From: Aristaeella lactis
GTDB lineage: Bacteria; Bacillota; Clostridia; Christensenellales; Aristaeellaceae
DNA length: 64,000 nt
Reading direction: 5' to 3'
NCBI RefSeq assembly: GCF_018118585.1
Contig: NZ_CP069421.1
Coordinates: 496,001 to 560,000, forward strand
Shown: in pieces, positions 18,266 to 26,248 of the stretch
Numbering within the stretch: the first letter of the stretch is position 1
How the letters are laid out: each line of letters starts with the position of its first letter
Program-made: the position numbers and the translations under genes
Notes under the pieces: generated by a model
Database searches by the model: none
What the model was told of the DNA's origin: nothing
The model's input: the letters and a program-made list of their open reading frames with translations, nothing else

Positions 18266-19023
18266 AACGGATTTTTGCGCTGCTCCTGGTCTTGGTTATG
18301 ATCGCAGGATGCGGCATTGCGGATGAACTGCCGCTGCGGGACTCCACTCCCGGACAGAAGATGCTGAAAAACTACATGTCGAGGGTGAATGATTTCCTGG
18401 TAGAGAACGGTGACTACGAGATCAACAGGGTGTTTGACGAAACGGACAACGTTGTGGAACTGGGCATCTCTTCCGCTCCGGATAATTACGAACCTGAAGT
18501 TGTTGGTGTAACCGTATATATGAGATATGACGGTATTCACTATATGCTGGTGCGGGTAAGCGATGTAAACCGTTTTCCGCGTGTCGCCGGCGCTTTTATA
18601 CGCGCACTGAGCCCGGATACGATAACGAAGGAACAGGCTATGGCAACGCCTGCCGAGCGCGCACAGAGGGTTGTCAGCAATCCTTCAGATTCCTTTGTTG
18701 ACTATGAGTTTGACAAGTACGAAGACAAGGAAAAGGAAATCCTGAACGGGGAAAAGCCCCAGGTTACATACGCGTATTATCCGAACCAGTACCAGACCCA
18801 TAAAGACTGGCTGCAAATGATGATCATCTTTCCGCTGCCCGAATACTGGGATCAGGATGAGGGTATCATCATGAAAGTGGAAACCACCGATCCGCCTTTC
18901 GATGAAGAAGGCGAGGGCGGTTATTTTCCTGATAACAGGCTTGTGACACTGGAAGCTAATGCCACTCCGACACCGGAACCGGATTCCGCCGCAATGGAGT
19001 ATGACGCCTGGGCTCCGGACTGA
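18259..19023 (+). CDS. Uncharacterised lipoprotein
   Basis: A 254-residue protein with a lipoprotein signal (hydrophobic 5-16, lipobox MIAGC with C18). The mature part is acidic and has no domain I recognise; the segment VVGVTVYMRYDGIHYMLVR (residues 75-93) suggests a beta-rich fold. It ends in a Pro/Thr/Glu-rich tail (PTPEPD). ATG 18259 overlaps the cytidylate-kinase-like gene. It is probably exposed on the outer face of the membrane. Confidence 0.7.
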   Translation: MVKRIFALLLVLVMIAGCGIADELPLRDSTPGQKMLKNYMSRVNDFLVENGDYEINRVFDETDNVVELGISSAPDNYEPEVVGVTVYMRYDGIHYMLVRVSDVNRFPRVAGAFIRALSPDTITKEQAMATPAERAQRVVSNPSDSFVDYEFDKYEDKEKEILNGEKPQVTYAYYPNQYQTHKDWLQMMIIFPLPEYWDQDEGIIMKVETTDPPFDEEGEGGYFPDNRLVTLEANATPTPEPDSAAMEYDAWAPD

Positions 19024-19062
19024 TCCTGTCTTTTCTGTGTTGTTTTTTGGAAGTCTGCTTGT

Positions 19063-19106
19063 ATCTCCCCGAAGGATAGCATAAAATCTCCTTCGGGGAT
19101 CTTTTA
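19063..19106 (+). terminator. Rho-independent terminator
   Basis: TCCCCGAAGGA/TCCTTCGGGGA stem followed by TCTTTTA. A GAATTC-type repeat tract (19110-19140) follows. Confidence 0.75.
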
Positions 19107-19210
19107 TGCAATTCAGAATTCAGAATTAAGAATTCAGAATGAAAAGAGTGCTTATCCCGCTTCATCCATACGGGATGACGATACTGATATTATGGAAAGA
19201 GGACAGATAA

Positions 19211-20413
19211 ATGAGCAAGATTCAGATGAAAACCCCGCTGGTGGAGATGGACGGGGATGAAATGACCCGGATCCTCTGGGCGGAGATTAAAAAGCAGCTG
19301 CTGGAGCCCTTTGTGGACCTGAAAACCGAGTATTATGACCTGGGTCTGAAACACCGGGATGAAACCAATGACCAGGTGACTGTGGACAGCGCGAAAGCGA
19401 CGCTGAAGTACGGCGTGGCGGTGAAGTGCGCTACGATCACTCCCAATGCCCAGCGGGTTGAGGAATACAACCTGAAGGAAATGTGGAAGAGCCCTAACGG
19501 AACAATCCGCGCGATCCTGGACGGTACCGTGTTCCGGGCTCCGATCCAGGTGAACGGTGTGCATCCCACGGTGCGGACCTGGAAGAAGCCCATCACCATT
19601 GCCCGTCATGCTTACGGCGATGTGTATAAGAATACGGAAATGCGGGTTCCCGGCGCCGGGAAAGCGGAGCTGGTGTTTACAGGGGAAGACGGAAAGGAAA
19701 TCCGCCAGACCGTTTTCGAGTTCAAGGGCCCGGGCGTACTGCAGGGACTGCACAACCTGGATGCTTCCATTTCCTCTTTCGCCCACAGCTGCTTCCAGTA
19801 CGCACTGAGCGTGAAGCAGGACCTGTGGTTCTCCACGAAGGATACCATCAGCAAGACCTATGACCACCGGTTCAAGGACATTTTCGCTGAACTGTATGAG
19901 ACAAAGTACAAAGAAGCTTTTGAAAAAGCCAGGATCACCTATTTCTACACGCTGATCGACGATGCCGTAGCGCGGGTAGTCCGCTCCGAAGGCGGATTTA
20001 TCTGGGCCTGCAAAAACTATGACGGCGACGTGATGAGCGATATGATCGCCACGGCTTTCGGTTCCCTGGCTATGATGACTTCCGTTCTGGTAAGTCCGAA
20101 CGGACAGTTTGAATATGAAGCCGCCCACGGAACCGTAACCCGGCACTACTACCGCTACCTGAAGGGCGAGGAGACCAGCACGAATCCCGTGGCTACGATC
20201 TTCGCCTGGAGCGGAGCGCTGCGGAAGCGGGGCGAACTGGACAACCTGCCGGAACTGCAGGCTTTTGCGGACAAACTGGAGAAGGCTACGCTGGACACTA
20301 TCAACAGCGGGATCATGACGAAGGACCTGGCTACGCTGTATGAGGGAGAAGCGAAGGCTGTGAACAGTAAGGAGTTTTTGCTTTCCATCCGTGAACGGAT
20401 GGAAAACAATTAA
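19211..20413 (+). CDS. icd: NADP-dependent isocitrate dehydrogenase, eukaryote-like dimeric type
   Basis: A 400-residue enzyme that converts isocitrate to 2-oxoglutarate and NADPH. The opening [13 protein letters not shown], the substrate loop [16 protein letters not shown] and the late [15 protein letters not shown] are those of the homodimeric subfamily found in eukaryotes and some anaerobic bacteria, not of the E. coli type. Metal-binding aspartates are in [10 protein letters not shown]. Length fits that subfamily (about 400-410). ATG 19211 follows AGAGGACAGATAA. Its stop (after RMENN) is in an AACAATTAACAATTAATAATT repeat. Confidence 0.95.
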   Translation: MSKIQMKTPLVEMDGDEMTRILWAEIKKQLLEPFVDLKTEYYDLGLKHRDETNDQVTVDSAKATLKYGVAVKCATITPNAQRVEEYNLKEMWKSPNGTIRAILDGTVFRAPIQVNGVHPTVRTWKKPITIARHAYGDVYKNTEMRVPGAGKAELVFTGEDGKEIRQTVFEFKGPGVLQGLHNLDASISSFAHSCFQYALSVKQDLWFSTKDTISKTYDHRFKDIFAELYETKYKEAFEKARITYFYTLIDDAVARVVRSEGGFIWACKNYDGDVMSDMIATAFGSLAMMTSVLVSPNGQFEYEAAHGTVTRHYYRYLKGEETSTNPVATIFAWSGALRKRGELDNLPELQAFADKLEKATLDTINSGIMTKDLATLYEGEAKAVNSKEFLLSIRERMENN

Positions 20414-20439
20414 CAATTAATAATTCACAATGAACAATG

Positions 20440-20475
20440 GCGGAGAACCAGCTTCCTGAGGAAGCTGGTTTTCGA
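20440..20475 (+). terminator. Rho-independent terminator of icd
   Basis: AACCAGCTTCC/GGAAGCTGGTT stem, then TTTCG. It is preceded by ATGGCGGAGAA, the shared pre-terminator motif. Confidence 0.8.
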
Positions 20476-20509
20476 TTGAAAGGAATGCGTTTGGAAGAAA
20501 AGGGGACTC

Positions 20510-20538
20510 TTGACTGAGAAACCTGCAGCGGATATAAT
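20510..20538 (+). promoter_or_regulatory. Strong promoter of the 20.5 kb ncRNA
   Basis: TTGACT at 20510-20515, a 17-base spacer and a perfect TATAAT at 20533-20538. It is the best sigma-A promoter in the window, and no protein gene follows. Confidence 0.85.
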
Positions 20539-20544
20539 AATGAC

Positions 20545-20768
20545 AGACATCCTGGGGTTCGCGACAGCTTTTCGGTTTTCCCCACATTTCATAAAATGGA
20601 GCCCGGGTCCAAAGGACGATATGCCATGCCCCCGTCTTGTACGCCAGGGGACGGCAAAAGCGTTCGGCAGGGCACCAGCCTGCTTTACAGAGCGGGTGAA
20701 AAAACGAAGGCATCGGCTCCCCGGGGGTTGGGAAAAAACCTTTCGCAGTTGCGGAAGGTTTTTTCAGT
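20545..20768 (+). ncRNA. ssrS: Structured non-coding RNA, 6S RNA candidate
   Basis: About 220 bases run from a near-consensus promoter to a strong terminator (AAAACCTTTCGCA/TGCGGAAGGTTTT, 20733-20766) without a plausible reading frame. The two halves can pair into a long rod: CCTGGGG (20551-20557) with CCCCGGG near 20720, TTCG/CGAA and TTTTC/GAAAA further in, then a large internal region, and an apical stem TGCC..CCCC/GGGG..GGCA around 20622-20658. A rod with an internal bubble plus a strong promoter fits 6S RNA, which binds sigma-A RNA polymerase. The SRP and tmRNA hallmarks are absent. ncRNA status is likely; the 6S identity is tentative. Confidence 0.6.
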
Positions 20769-20892
20769 GAAATATTGAGCAGCTATGCTGCTCAATGTGA
20801 AATATTCGGCTTACGCCGAATGTGAAATATCGGTCTGCGACCGATGTGAAATATGAGCCATAGACTGAGGTCTATGGCTCATGTGATATAAT
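20764..20892. repeat. GTGAAAT hairpin array (ncRNA 3' side), ending in a promoter
   Basis: Begins two bases after the ncRNA terminator stem. Four palindromes, TGAGCAGC-TAT-GCTGCTCA, TCGGC-TTAC-GCCGA, CGGTC-TGC-GACCG and GAGCCATAGAC-TGAG-GTCTATGGCTC, are framed by AT...AT and separated by GTGAAAT. The last linker is replaced by TGTGATATAATG, a perfect extended -10. Confidence 0.9.
20884..20892 (+). promoter_or_regulatory. Extended -10 promoter at the array end
   Basis: TGATATAAT, a perfect extended -10. A terminator lies only about 20-50 bases downstream, so it would make a very short RNA or act as a dead-end promoter. An identical element ends the array at 34.4 kb upstream of folT. Confidence 0.6.
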
Positions 20893-20912
20893 GTTTAAGG
20901 CGGAAAAAGGTG

Positions 20913-20942
20913 GATAAAACAGCACGGAGTGCTGTTTTTTTG
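20913..20942 (+). terminator. Rho-independent terminator
   Basis: AAAACAGCAC/GTGCTGTTTT stem with a GGA loop, then T7. Preceded by AGGTGGATA. Confidence 0.85.
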
Positions 20943-20948
20943 AATAGA

Positions 20949-20975
20949 AGAAAGCCTGCCGGATGGCAGGCTTTG
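20949..20975 (-). terminator. Terminator of the stator-pair operon
   Basis: AAAGCCTGCC/GGCAGGCTTT stem; on the minus strand it is followed by T-rich sequence (TTCTATTC). It lies downstream of the 21064-21546 gene, after a GAAGAGTTAAGAGTGAA-type repeat (20985-21020). Confidence 0.65.
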
Positions 20976-21063
20976 GTGGTGAGTTAAGAGTGAATAGTGA
21001 AAAGTTAAGAGTGAAGAGTTTCCAGTTTTTACAGAAAAGCATCCCGTTGAAGATGACTGAATG

Positions 21064-21546
21064 TCATCTTCCCAGCGTCAGCTTTTCTGTAAAGGGCAAA
21101 CCCCAGAAATACCAGGTGACGGTGGCCTCACGGACGGCATGCATATTCCTGGCTGTCATGATGGTGGCCGTCAGGTCCATCTGCTGTCCGGCGGGCAGGT
21201 CATGGACATACTCCTCACCGATCTGGATAACATCTCCCTGCATGGGCGTGATCCGGATCTCAATGACTTCGGCTTTCAGGAAAGAATGATTGTTAAAGTG
21301 CAGGGTGTAGGTCAGGAACTGATACTGATCCGCGGTACCGGGCTCCTCCTTCGTGAAAAGGGTGCCGACAAAGGTGGAGTTTTTGACTCTGGTCTTGAGG
21401 GTGTCGAAGACTTCCGCCTGGTCCACGCCATCATTGGCAACGCAGGACACGAAGCGGATATCCATCCGCGCGTTCAGATACAGCCAGCCTACGCCGACGA
21501 CGGCGGCCAGCACCAGAACAACCAGAATGATCGCTAAGGGTTTCAT
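21064..21546 (-). CDS. Small membrane-anchored protein of the ZorAB-like operon
   Basis: A 160-residue protein with one N-terminal TM helix (about 4-25, LAIILVVLVLAAVVGVGWLYL) and an extracytoplasmic domain of about 130 residues with beta-rich pattern (QYQFLTYTLHFNNHSFLKA). I do not recognise the family. It starts 14 bases after the ZorB-like stop and follows AAAAGGAGACTGAAGG, so it is the third gene of the operon. It occupies the place where effector genes sit in Zorya defence systems but has no helicase or nuclease feature. Confidence 0.7.
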   Translation of the reverse strand: MKPLAIILVVLVLAAVVGVGWLYLNARMDIRFVSCVANDGVDQAEVFDTLKTRVKNSTFVGTLFTKEEPGTADQYQFLTYTLHFNNHSFLKAEVIEIRITPMQGDVIQIGEEYVHDLPAGQQMDLTATIMTARNMHAVREATVTWYFWGLPFTEKLTLGR

Positions 21547-21560
21547 CCTTCAGTCTCCTT

Positions 21561-22532
21561 TTACTCCGCCGGGGCGGGTTCACTGCCGGAAAGGATGCGG
21601 TTCATTTCCGCGATCATTTCAGAATCCTTCAGGCTGAATTTGAATTCAACACGGCGGGACGCGTCAGCATCCTCAATACCGTCGACATAGATCAGGTCGG
21701 CATAGCTGCGGCCTTTTGCGGTGAGAATCTTCTGGAGCTGGGCTTTCTGTTCACCGGTCAGGGAAGGCATCTTCAGGCAGTAGAGGGCCACCTGAAGGGC
21801 ACGGTTCTGGCTCAGCTTCAGGTTCGATTCATAGGAACCCTTGGAGTCCGTATGGCCCTCGATGATGATCTCACCGAGATAATCAGAATACTGATCACGC
21901 AGAAGCACGTCCAGGTAAACCGGGATAAAGCGGTCCAGCAGGTCTTTACCTTCCTGACGGATCTCTGAACTGCCGGTTTCAAAGAAGACAGCGCTGTCCA
22001 GCATGATATCGCCGGTATTCGGGTCAACAGCGGCCTTCAGGTTTGCCGCGGAAAGGGAATTGGACAGGTCCTGGATCATGGTGGAACGGATACCGATCAG
22101 TTTATCGATCCGCAGGGCCTGGGCATTCAGCAGGTCTTTCTGCTCCTGGAGCTGGATGGTGGCGGCTTCCAGATCCGCTTCCTTGGAGGAAAGTACGATC
22201 TGCAGGTCGGACAAGGTCTTCTCCTGGTCTTCCAGTTTCACTTTCAGATCATCCAGGTCTCCCTGGATGATGACCAGGCGGGCTTCCTTGTCATCCAGTT
22301 CATCTTTGGCCAGCTGCAGGTCAATGGTCTGCTGATCCAGTACCAGCTGCTGGGCATTCAGTTCTTTTGTTTTGGCCTCCAGCATGGTGAAATACTGATA
22401 GAGGCTGTAGGTCAGGATCAGGACGAAGATGAGCAGCAGGGCTGCCATCATATCGGAATAGCTGATCCAGCTGGCGCCGGTGCCTCCGGAACCCCGGCCG
22501 GCACGACGGTTATGGATACGTTGACGTGCCAT
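21561..22532 (-). CDS. MotB/ZorB-like stator protein with OmpA peptidoglycan-binding domain
   Basis: A 323-residue protein. After a short basic N-terminus comes one TM helix with the ion-binding aspartate D27 in WISYSDMMAALLLIF (the counterpart of MotB Asp32). A long coiled coil spans about 50-150 and a C-terminal OmpA-like domain contains GHTDSKGSYESNLKLS and a late DADASRRVEFKF. It should anchor an ion-driven motor unit to the cell wall. The long coiled coil is more like ZorB or other non-flagellar stators than MotB. It starts two bases after the ZorA-like stop, with AAGGAGG at 7 bases from ATG 22532. Confidence 0.85.
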   Translation of the reverse strand: MARQRIHNRRAGRGSGGTGASWISYSDMMAALLLIFVLILTYSLYQYFTMLEAKTKELNAQQLVLDQQTIDLQLAKDELDDKEARLVIIQGDLDDLKVKLEDQEKTLSDLQIVLSSKEADLEAATIQLQEQKDLLNAQALRIDKLIGIRSTMIQDLSNSLSAANLKAAVDPNTGDIMLDSAVFFETGSSEIRQEGKDLLDRFIPVYLDVLLRDQYSDYLGEIIIEGHTDSKGSYESNLKLSQNRALQVALYCLKMPSLTGEQKAQLQKILTAKGRSYADLIYVDGIEDADASRRVEFKFSLKDSEMIAEMNRILSGSEPAPAE

Positions 22533-22534
22533 GA

Positions 22535-23824
22535 TCAGGCCTCCTTGGACAGCCGGGTCAGGGTTTCAGAAACGGATTTGACATTCTCATTGAGGCCGGA
22601 AAGCAGGCCACTGATCTCGGAAAGCTTATCATCAGCCGGAGCGTCTCCGTCTTCGGGAAGGGTTTTCAGTTTATCGGTGAGTCCGGAGATCAGGGAAGCC
22701 ATATCCTTGCTTTCCTTGCGCATATCATTGAGCAGGTCCGCGGCACGGCGTTCGAAATTTTCATCCCGCTCCCGAACGGTATTGATCTGCTTCATGTAGG
22801 TATCAAACTTATCCAGCGCGTGGGAGGTGATCTCCTGCAGGGACTGGGCATTGCGGATAATGCCTTCCGCCGCGGAGAGGTTTTCACCGGTGGCTTTGGC
22901 AGCCTGGCGCTGGCTCTGTTCCAAAGTGCTCATGGACTGGGCCAGGGAAGTGAGCTGTCCCCCCATACTCCTATCCATTTCAGCCAGGAAGCGGCTGACA
23001 ATATGATTGACACCCTCGATCTGATTCCGGGTCGTGCCGACCAGGAAGCGGTCCATGGATTCCGCAACAGGATTCAGGGCACGGGAAATGGAACGGCCCA
23101 CATTGTCCACAAGGCGGTCCGTCAGGGTTTCGTTGATGCCCTGAAGCATGAAGTTGCGGTCCTGGTTCTGGATGATCATCTGGACATCGTTATCCAGGGG
23201 CCGGGACATGGCCAGCTGGGTAAAGGAAGTAACAAAATCATCGATAGCGCGGTAGCTGGAACCCTGGGAAATACGGTTGAGCATGTTGAAGACCAGGCTG
23301 CAGCTGATACCGGCCACAGAAGTACCGAAAGCAAAACGCATACCGCTCAGCAAATCCGGAATGCCCTGGATGAGCTGCGCGGAGTCAGCGAAGTTCAGGG
23401 AGGACAGACCGCGGGAAAGACCCATGAAGGTACCGAGAATACCAAGGGAGGTGAGCAGGTTCGGGATCAGCTCGGCCAGGCCGGCATTTCCGGGACCGTG
23501 GGTCACGGTATCATCGTTGATATAGTCTTCCACGTTGGTGGGAAGACCGCGGCGGTCCAGTTGTTCCGCATTCTGCAGGAAACGAAGCCAGCTGCCTTTC
23601 AGGCGGCGGCCCACAAAACGGGCTTCCTGCCAGACGGGCTTGTCCAGCTTTTTCCCGGCGTTCTGCTGCAGGCGGGAAATAGCCAGCCGCAGGGAAGCGG
23701 TGGTCCGCCACAGCGGGATCAGGCATTTGAAGAGACCAATCAGGGTAACAATGGCAATGGCCCCGTAAACCACATAATCGGCAAGATCCGGCAGGATCGC
23801 CGTGACTTTAGATAAATCAGGCAA
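22535..23824 (-). CDS. MotA/TolQ/ExbB (ZorA-like) proton-channel protein with long cytoplasmic tail
   Basis: A 429-residue protein. TM1 is near residues 16-38, TM2 near LIPNLLTSLGILGTFMGL and TM3 near FAFGTSVAGISCSLVF, which is the MotA_ExbB pore region. The following about 220 residues are predicted helical/coiled and hydrophilic, as in the ZorA tail and unlike flagellar MotA. The start is TTG 23824, eight to nine bases from AAGGAGG; the GTG at 23845 lies upstream of that ribosome site and is rejected. It forms an operon with the ZorB-like and small membrane genes. There are no flagellar genes nearby, so it is a non-flagellar motor. Confidence 0.85.
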   Translation of the reverse strand: MPDLSKVTAILPDLADYVVYGAIAIVTLIGLFKCLIPLWRTTASLRLAISRLQQNAGKKLDKPVWQEARFVGRRLKGSWLRFLQNAEQLDRRGLPTNVEDYINDDTVTHGPGNAGLAELIPNLLTSLGILGTFMGLSRGLSSLNFADSAQLIQGIPDLLSGMRFAFGTSVAGISCSLVFNMLNRISQGSSYRAIDDFVTSFTQLAMSRPLDNDVQMIIQNQDRNFMLQGINETLTDRLVDNVGRSISRALNPVAESMDRFLVGTTRNQIEGVNHIVSRFLAEMDRSMGGQLTSLAQSMSTLEQSQRQAAKATGENLSAAEGIIRNAQSLQEITSHALDKFDTYMKQINTVRERDENFERRAADLLNDMRKESKDMASLISGLTDKLKTLPEDGDAPADDKLSEISGLLSGLNENVKSVSETLTRLSKEA

Positions 23825-23856
23825 ATCATTCGCCTCCTTTGACACAACATCGTCTG

Positions 23857-23865
23857 ATTATATCA
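23857..23865 (-). promoter_or_regulatory. Extended -10 promoter of the ZorAB-like operon
   Basis: Minus-strand TGATATAAT, a perfect extended -10, about 33 bases upstream of the TTG start. Confidence 0.6.
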
Positions 23866-24067
23866 TATCTGACACATTAATGAAACGATTGATTAACATA
23901 TGCTGTTCCGGAAGCTTTCATATAATTGAGAATTCATCATTACAGTTACCGGATCAGTCATTTTCACAGGAAGGTATACAGCCGCTGATACGTCATCTAT
24001 TATGAACAGTATGTTTATCCGCGTCCCATACGGGTAACGGCTGTGTTTGCCCAAAGGAGGAATGCTT

Positions 24068-25336
24068 GTGAAAAGGACGGTCACTCAAAGAATAACAGCC
24101 ATATCAATGGCTGTTTTGCTGACAGCAGCGGCTTTGCCGGTTTCCGGTCATGCGGAGAAAGAAGAAACCATTGCTATGAGTGCGGAAGAACTGGCTCCGG
24201 AGGTTCTGGAGTATCTTCAGCCGGGAGAGAATGTCACTGACATCATAACAGGGGACGAATGGTTATACGTGATGGCTGTTGATCCGGAAGGAGGACGGAA
24301 CGTCAGGCTCTTCGACAAAGATGACGGCAAATGGGAACCACAGCATTTTGCAGGAACTGATGAGCCCTTGCCGGAGATCCTTAACGATCTGGAAGAGGGG
24401 ACATATATCCTTGATGCTGAAAAGGCCGATGACCGTTTTTATGTGCTTGCTGGCGATATGAGCGGCAAATGGCAGATCAGGATTTACAGCTGTATTGATG
24501 ACAGATGGATGCCCGAAACAAAGAGCGGCTGGCTCGAAAAACTGTTTGGCGTATTCCCGGATATCTATTTCCAGGGCTTATCCGGGGATCAGCTTATGAT
24601 CAATTTCATTGATGAAGCAACCGCATGCTTCATCCGGCTGCCCGGGAACCAGTGGGTATTATCAAACTGGTACTCATACTATGGAGAGGAAATGATACTG
24701 ACGTATTATCCGGATATTATGAATATCGAGTACAGACAAAGCGTTTACGGCAGGACAGACGACAGAACAACCAGAATATGCGGTGCGTATGAGGAAGCAC
24801 GGAAGATAGAAAACGTGACCGCTCAGATGATGCCTCAGGGCCTGAAGAACGTGAATTTATACCCGCAGACAGGAAGATATGACGCGATTGCTGCTTCTGA
24901 TTCAAATGAATATATCCAGATTTATTCGGGGTACGAAGGGAAGCTGAAATACCATGAGTCCTTTACTGTTTACCAGGGAACGCCGGTAAAGATACTGGAA
25001 GAGGTGGAAGACGGTATTATCCGGGTCGCGTTAGGAGATATGACAGGATATGTGTGGAATGAAGATATATATCCATCCCCAAACGGTGTGCTGTTTGAAG
25101 TGGACAATAATCCCACCCAGTCATGGAACGTGACAAGCGATACTTCTTTGTTAAATGAGATGACGCTTTATTCGGAACCCTCTGTTTCATCAACCGCGAT
25201 CTGGACCTATTCCGATTGCTCCATCCTATATCTGGATATGCAGCTGATCGGAGAATCAGAAGACTGGTTTGCTGCTTTGACAAACCTGGGGACAGGGTTT
25301 ATCGAGAAAAAGTATTTCAGGGATGGAAACGGATAA
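24068..25336 (+). CDS. Secreted protein with SH3-like domain
   Basis: A 422-residue exported protein. The signal peptide (basic VKRTVTQR, hydrophobic AVLLTAAALPVS) would be cut after SGHA. The body is rich in Trp/Asp/Tyr, perhaps beta-propeller-like in its first 250 residues, followed by an SH3-type segment around FTVYQGTPVKILEEV and GDMTGYVW, and a second similar stretch ending GTGFIEKKYF. SH3-like domains bind the cell wall. GTG 24068 is seven bases from AAAGGAGG; ATG 24047 and 24062 lie before or against that site. Lone gene, substrate unknown. Confidence 0.65.
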   Translation: MKRTVTQRITAISMAVLLTAAALPVSGHAEKEETIAMSAEELAPEVLEYLQPGENVTDIITGDEWLYVMAVDPEGGRNVRLFDKDDGKWEPQHFAGTDEPLPEILNDLEEGTYILDAEKADDRFYVLAGDMSGKWQIRIYSCIDDRWMPETKSGWLEKLFGVFPDIYFQGLSGDQLMINFIDEATACFIRLPGNQWVLSNWYSYYGEEMILTYYPDIMNIEYRQSVYGRTDDRTTRICGAYEEARKIENVTAQMMPQGLKNVNLYPQTGRYDAIAASDSNEYIQIYSGYEGKLKYHESFTVYQGTPVKILEEVEDGIIRVALGDMTGYVWNEDIYPSPNGVLFEVDNNPTQSWNVTSDTSLLNEMTLYSEPSVSSTAIWTYSDCSILYLDMQLIGESEDWFAALTNLGTGFIEKKYFRDGNG

Positions 25337-25340
25337 CAAG

Positions 25341-25381
25341 ACAGCAGCCGCCTCCTGCCGGAAGCGGCTGCCTTTTCGTTT
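25341..25381 (+). terminator. Rho-independent terminator
   Basis: GCAGCCGC/GCGGCTGC stem followed by CTTTTCGTTTT. It may serve both converging genes. Confidence 0.75.
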
Positions 25382-25392
25382 TGCATATTATA

Positions 25393-26109
25393 TCAGGTGA
25401 GGGAGGAGAGCACCTCTCCGACCTTGTCGTGGATCACAAGATCACATTCAGAGTCCATGGGGGTGGCGTCCCGGTTGATCAACACCAGGTGTTTCCCGCG
25501 GAAATAGCGGACAAGACCGGCGGCAGGGTAGACGGTGAGACTGGTACCGGCCACGATGAGCATATCAGCCTGGGCTATGGCATTGACCGCTCCGGAAACC
25601 ACATCGTTATCCAGGCCTTCCTCATAGAGAACAACATCCGGTTTGATCCGGCCGCCGCAGGGGCATACGGGGATTTCGTCCTTGCTGTCCCGGATATATT
25701 CCGGCGGGAAGAACTTGCCGCACTTCATACAGTAATTCCGGTGAACACTGCCGTGAAGCTCGTAGACCTTTTTGCTGCCGGCTGCCTGGTGGAGCCCGTC
25801 GATATTCTGAGTCACCACGGCCAGCAGCTTTCCTTCCTTTTCCCATTCGGCGAGCTTCAGATGGGCCTTGTTGGGCTTCGCGTCCAGGGGGAGCATCTTA
25901 TCCCGGTAGAAGCGGAAGAAAGCTTCCGGCCTTTTCATAAAGAAGGTATGGGAAAGAATAGTTTCCGGCGGATAATCATACTTCTGGTTATACAGTCCGT
26001 CCACACTGCGGAAATCCGGAATGCCGCTTTCCGTGGACACACCGGCACCGCCGAAGAAGACGATGCGGGAACAGTCATTGACCATCTTTTGCAGGGCATC
26101 ATATGACAT
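25393..26109 (-). CDS. cobB: NAD-dependent protein deacylase, SIR2 family
   Basis: A 238-residue sirtuin. NAD-binding motifs GGAGVSTESGIPDFR and TQNIDGLH are intact, the catalytic histidine is in ELHGSVHR, and the zinc ribbon is CMKCGKFF plus CPCGG. It should remove acyl groups from lysines using NAD. The full motif set and length match bacterial CobB/SrtN proteins. ATG 26109 follows AAAGGATCTGATCATT. It is followed upstream by repeats and is a single gene. Confidence 0.93.
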   Translation of the reverse strand: MSYDALQKMVNDCSRIVFFGGAGVSTESGIPDFRSVDGLYNQKYDYPPETILSHTFFMKRPEAFFRFYRDKMLPLDAKPNKAHLKLAEWEKEGKLLAVVTQNIDGLHQAAGSKKVYELHGSVHRNYCMKCGKFFPPEYIRDSKDEIPVCPCGGRIKPDVVLYEEGLDNDVVSGAVNAIAQADMLIVAGTSLTVYPAAGLVRYFRGKHLVLINRDATPMDSECDLVIHDKVGEVLSSLT

Positions 26110-26142
26110 AATGATCAGATCCTTTCAGGGCGGGAAAGAAGA

Positions 26143-26222
26143 CAAATTCAGAATTCAGAATTCAGAATTATTCGGCTGCGGCCGGGGTGCTACTTAAAAC
26201 TGAAGACTGAAAACTTAAAAAT
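26143..26222. repeat. GAATTC-type and ACTTAAAA-type repeats
   Basis: Tandem ATTCAGA units at 26146-26169 and ACTTAAAACTGAAGACTGAAAACTTAAAAATG-type sequence at 26193-26222, between the sirtuin and DUF308 genes. A CGGCTGCGGCCGGG block occurs twice (26174 and 26225). Confidence 0.75.
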
Positions 26223-26248
26223 GTACGGCTGCGGCCGGGATGAGATAG

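Noticed and set aside
20545-20768. SRP RNA, tmRNA or RNase P as identity of the ncRNA
   Set aside because: No GGAAG-type SRP apical motif, no tRNA-like ends or tag reading frame, no RNase P conserved cores.
21064-23824. A complete Zorya defence system
   Set aside because: ZorC/ZorD/ZorE-type genes are missing; only a ZorA/ZorB-like stator pair and a small membrane protein are present.
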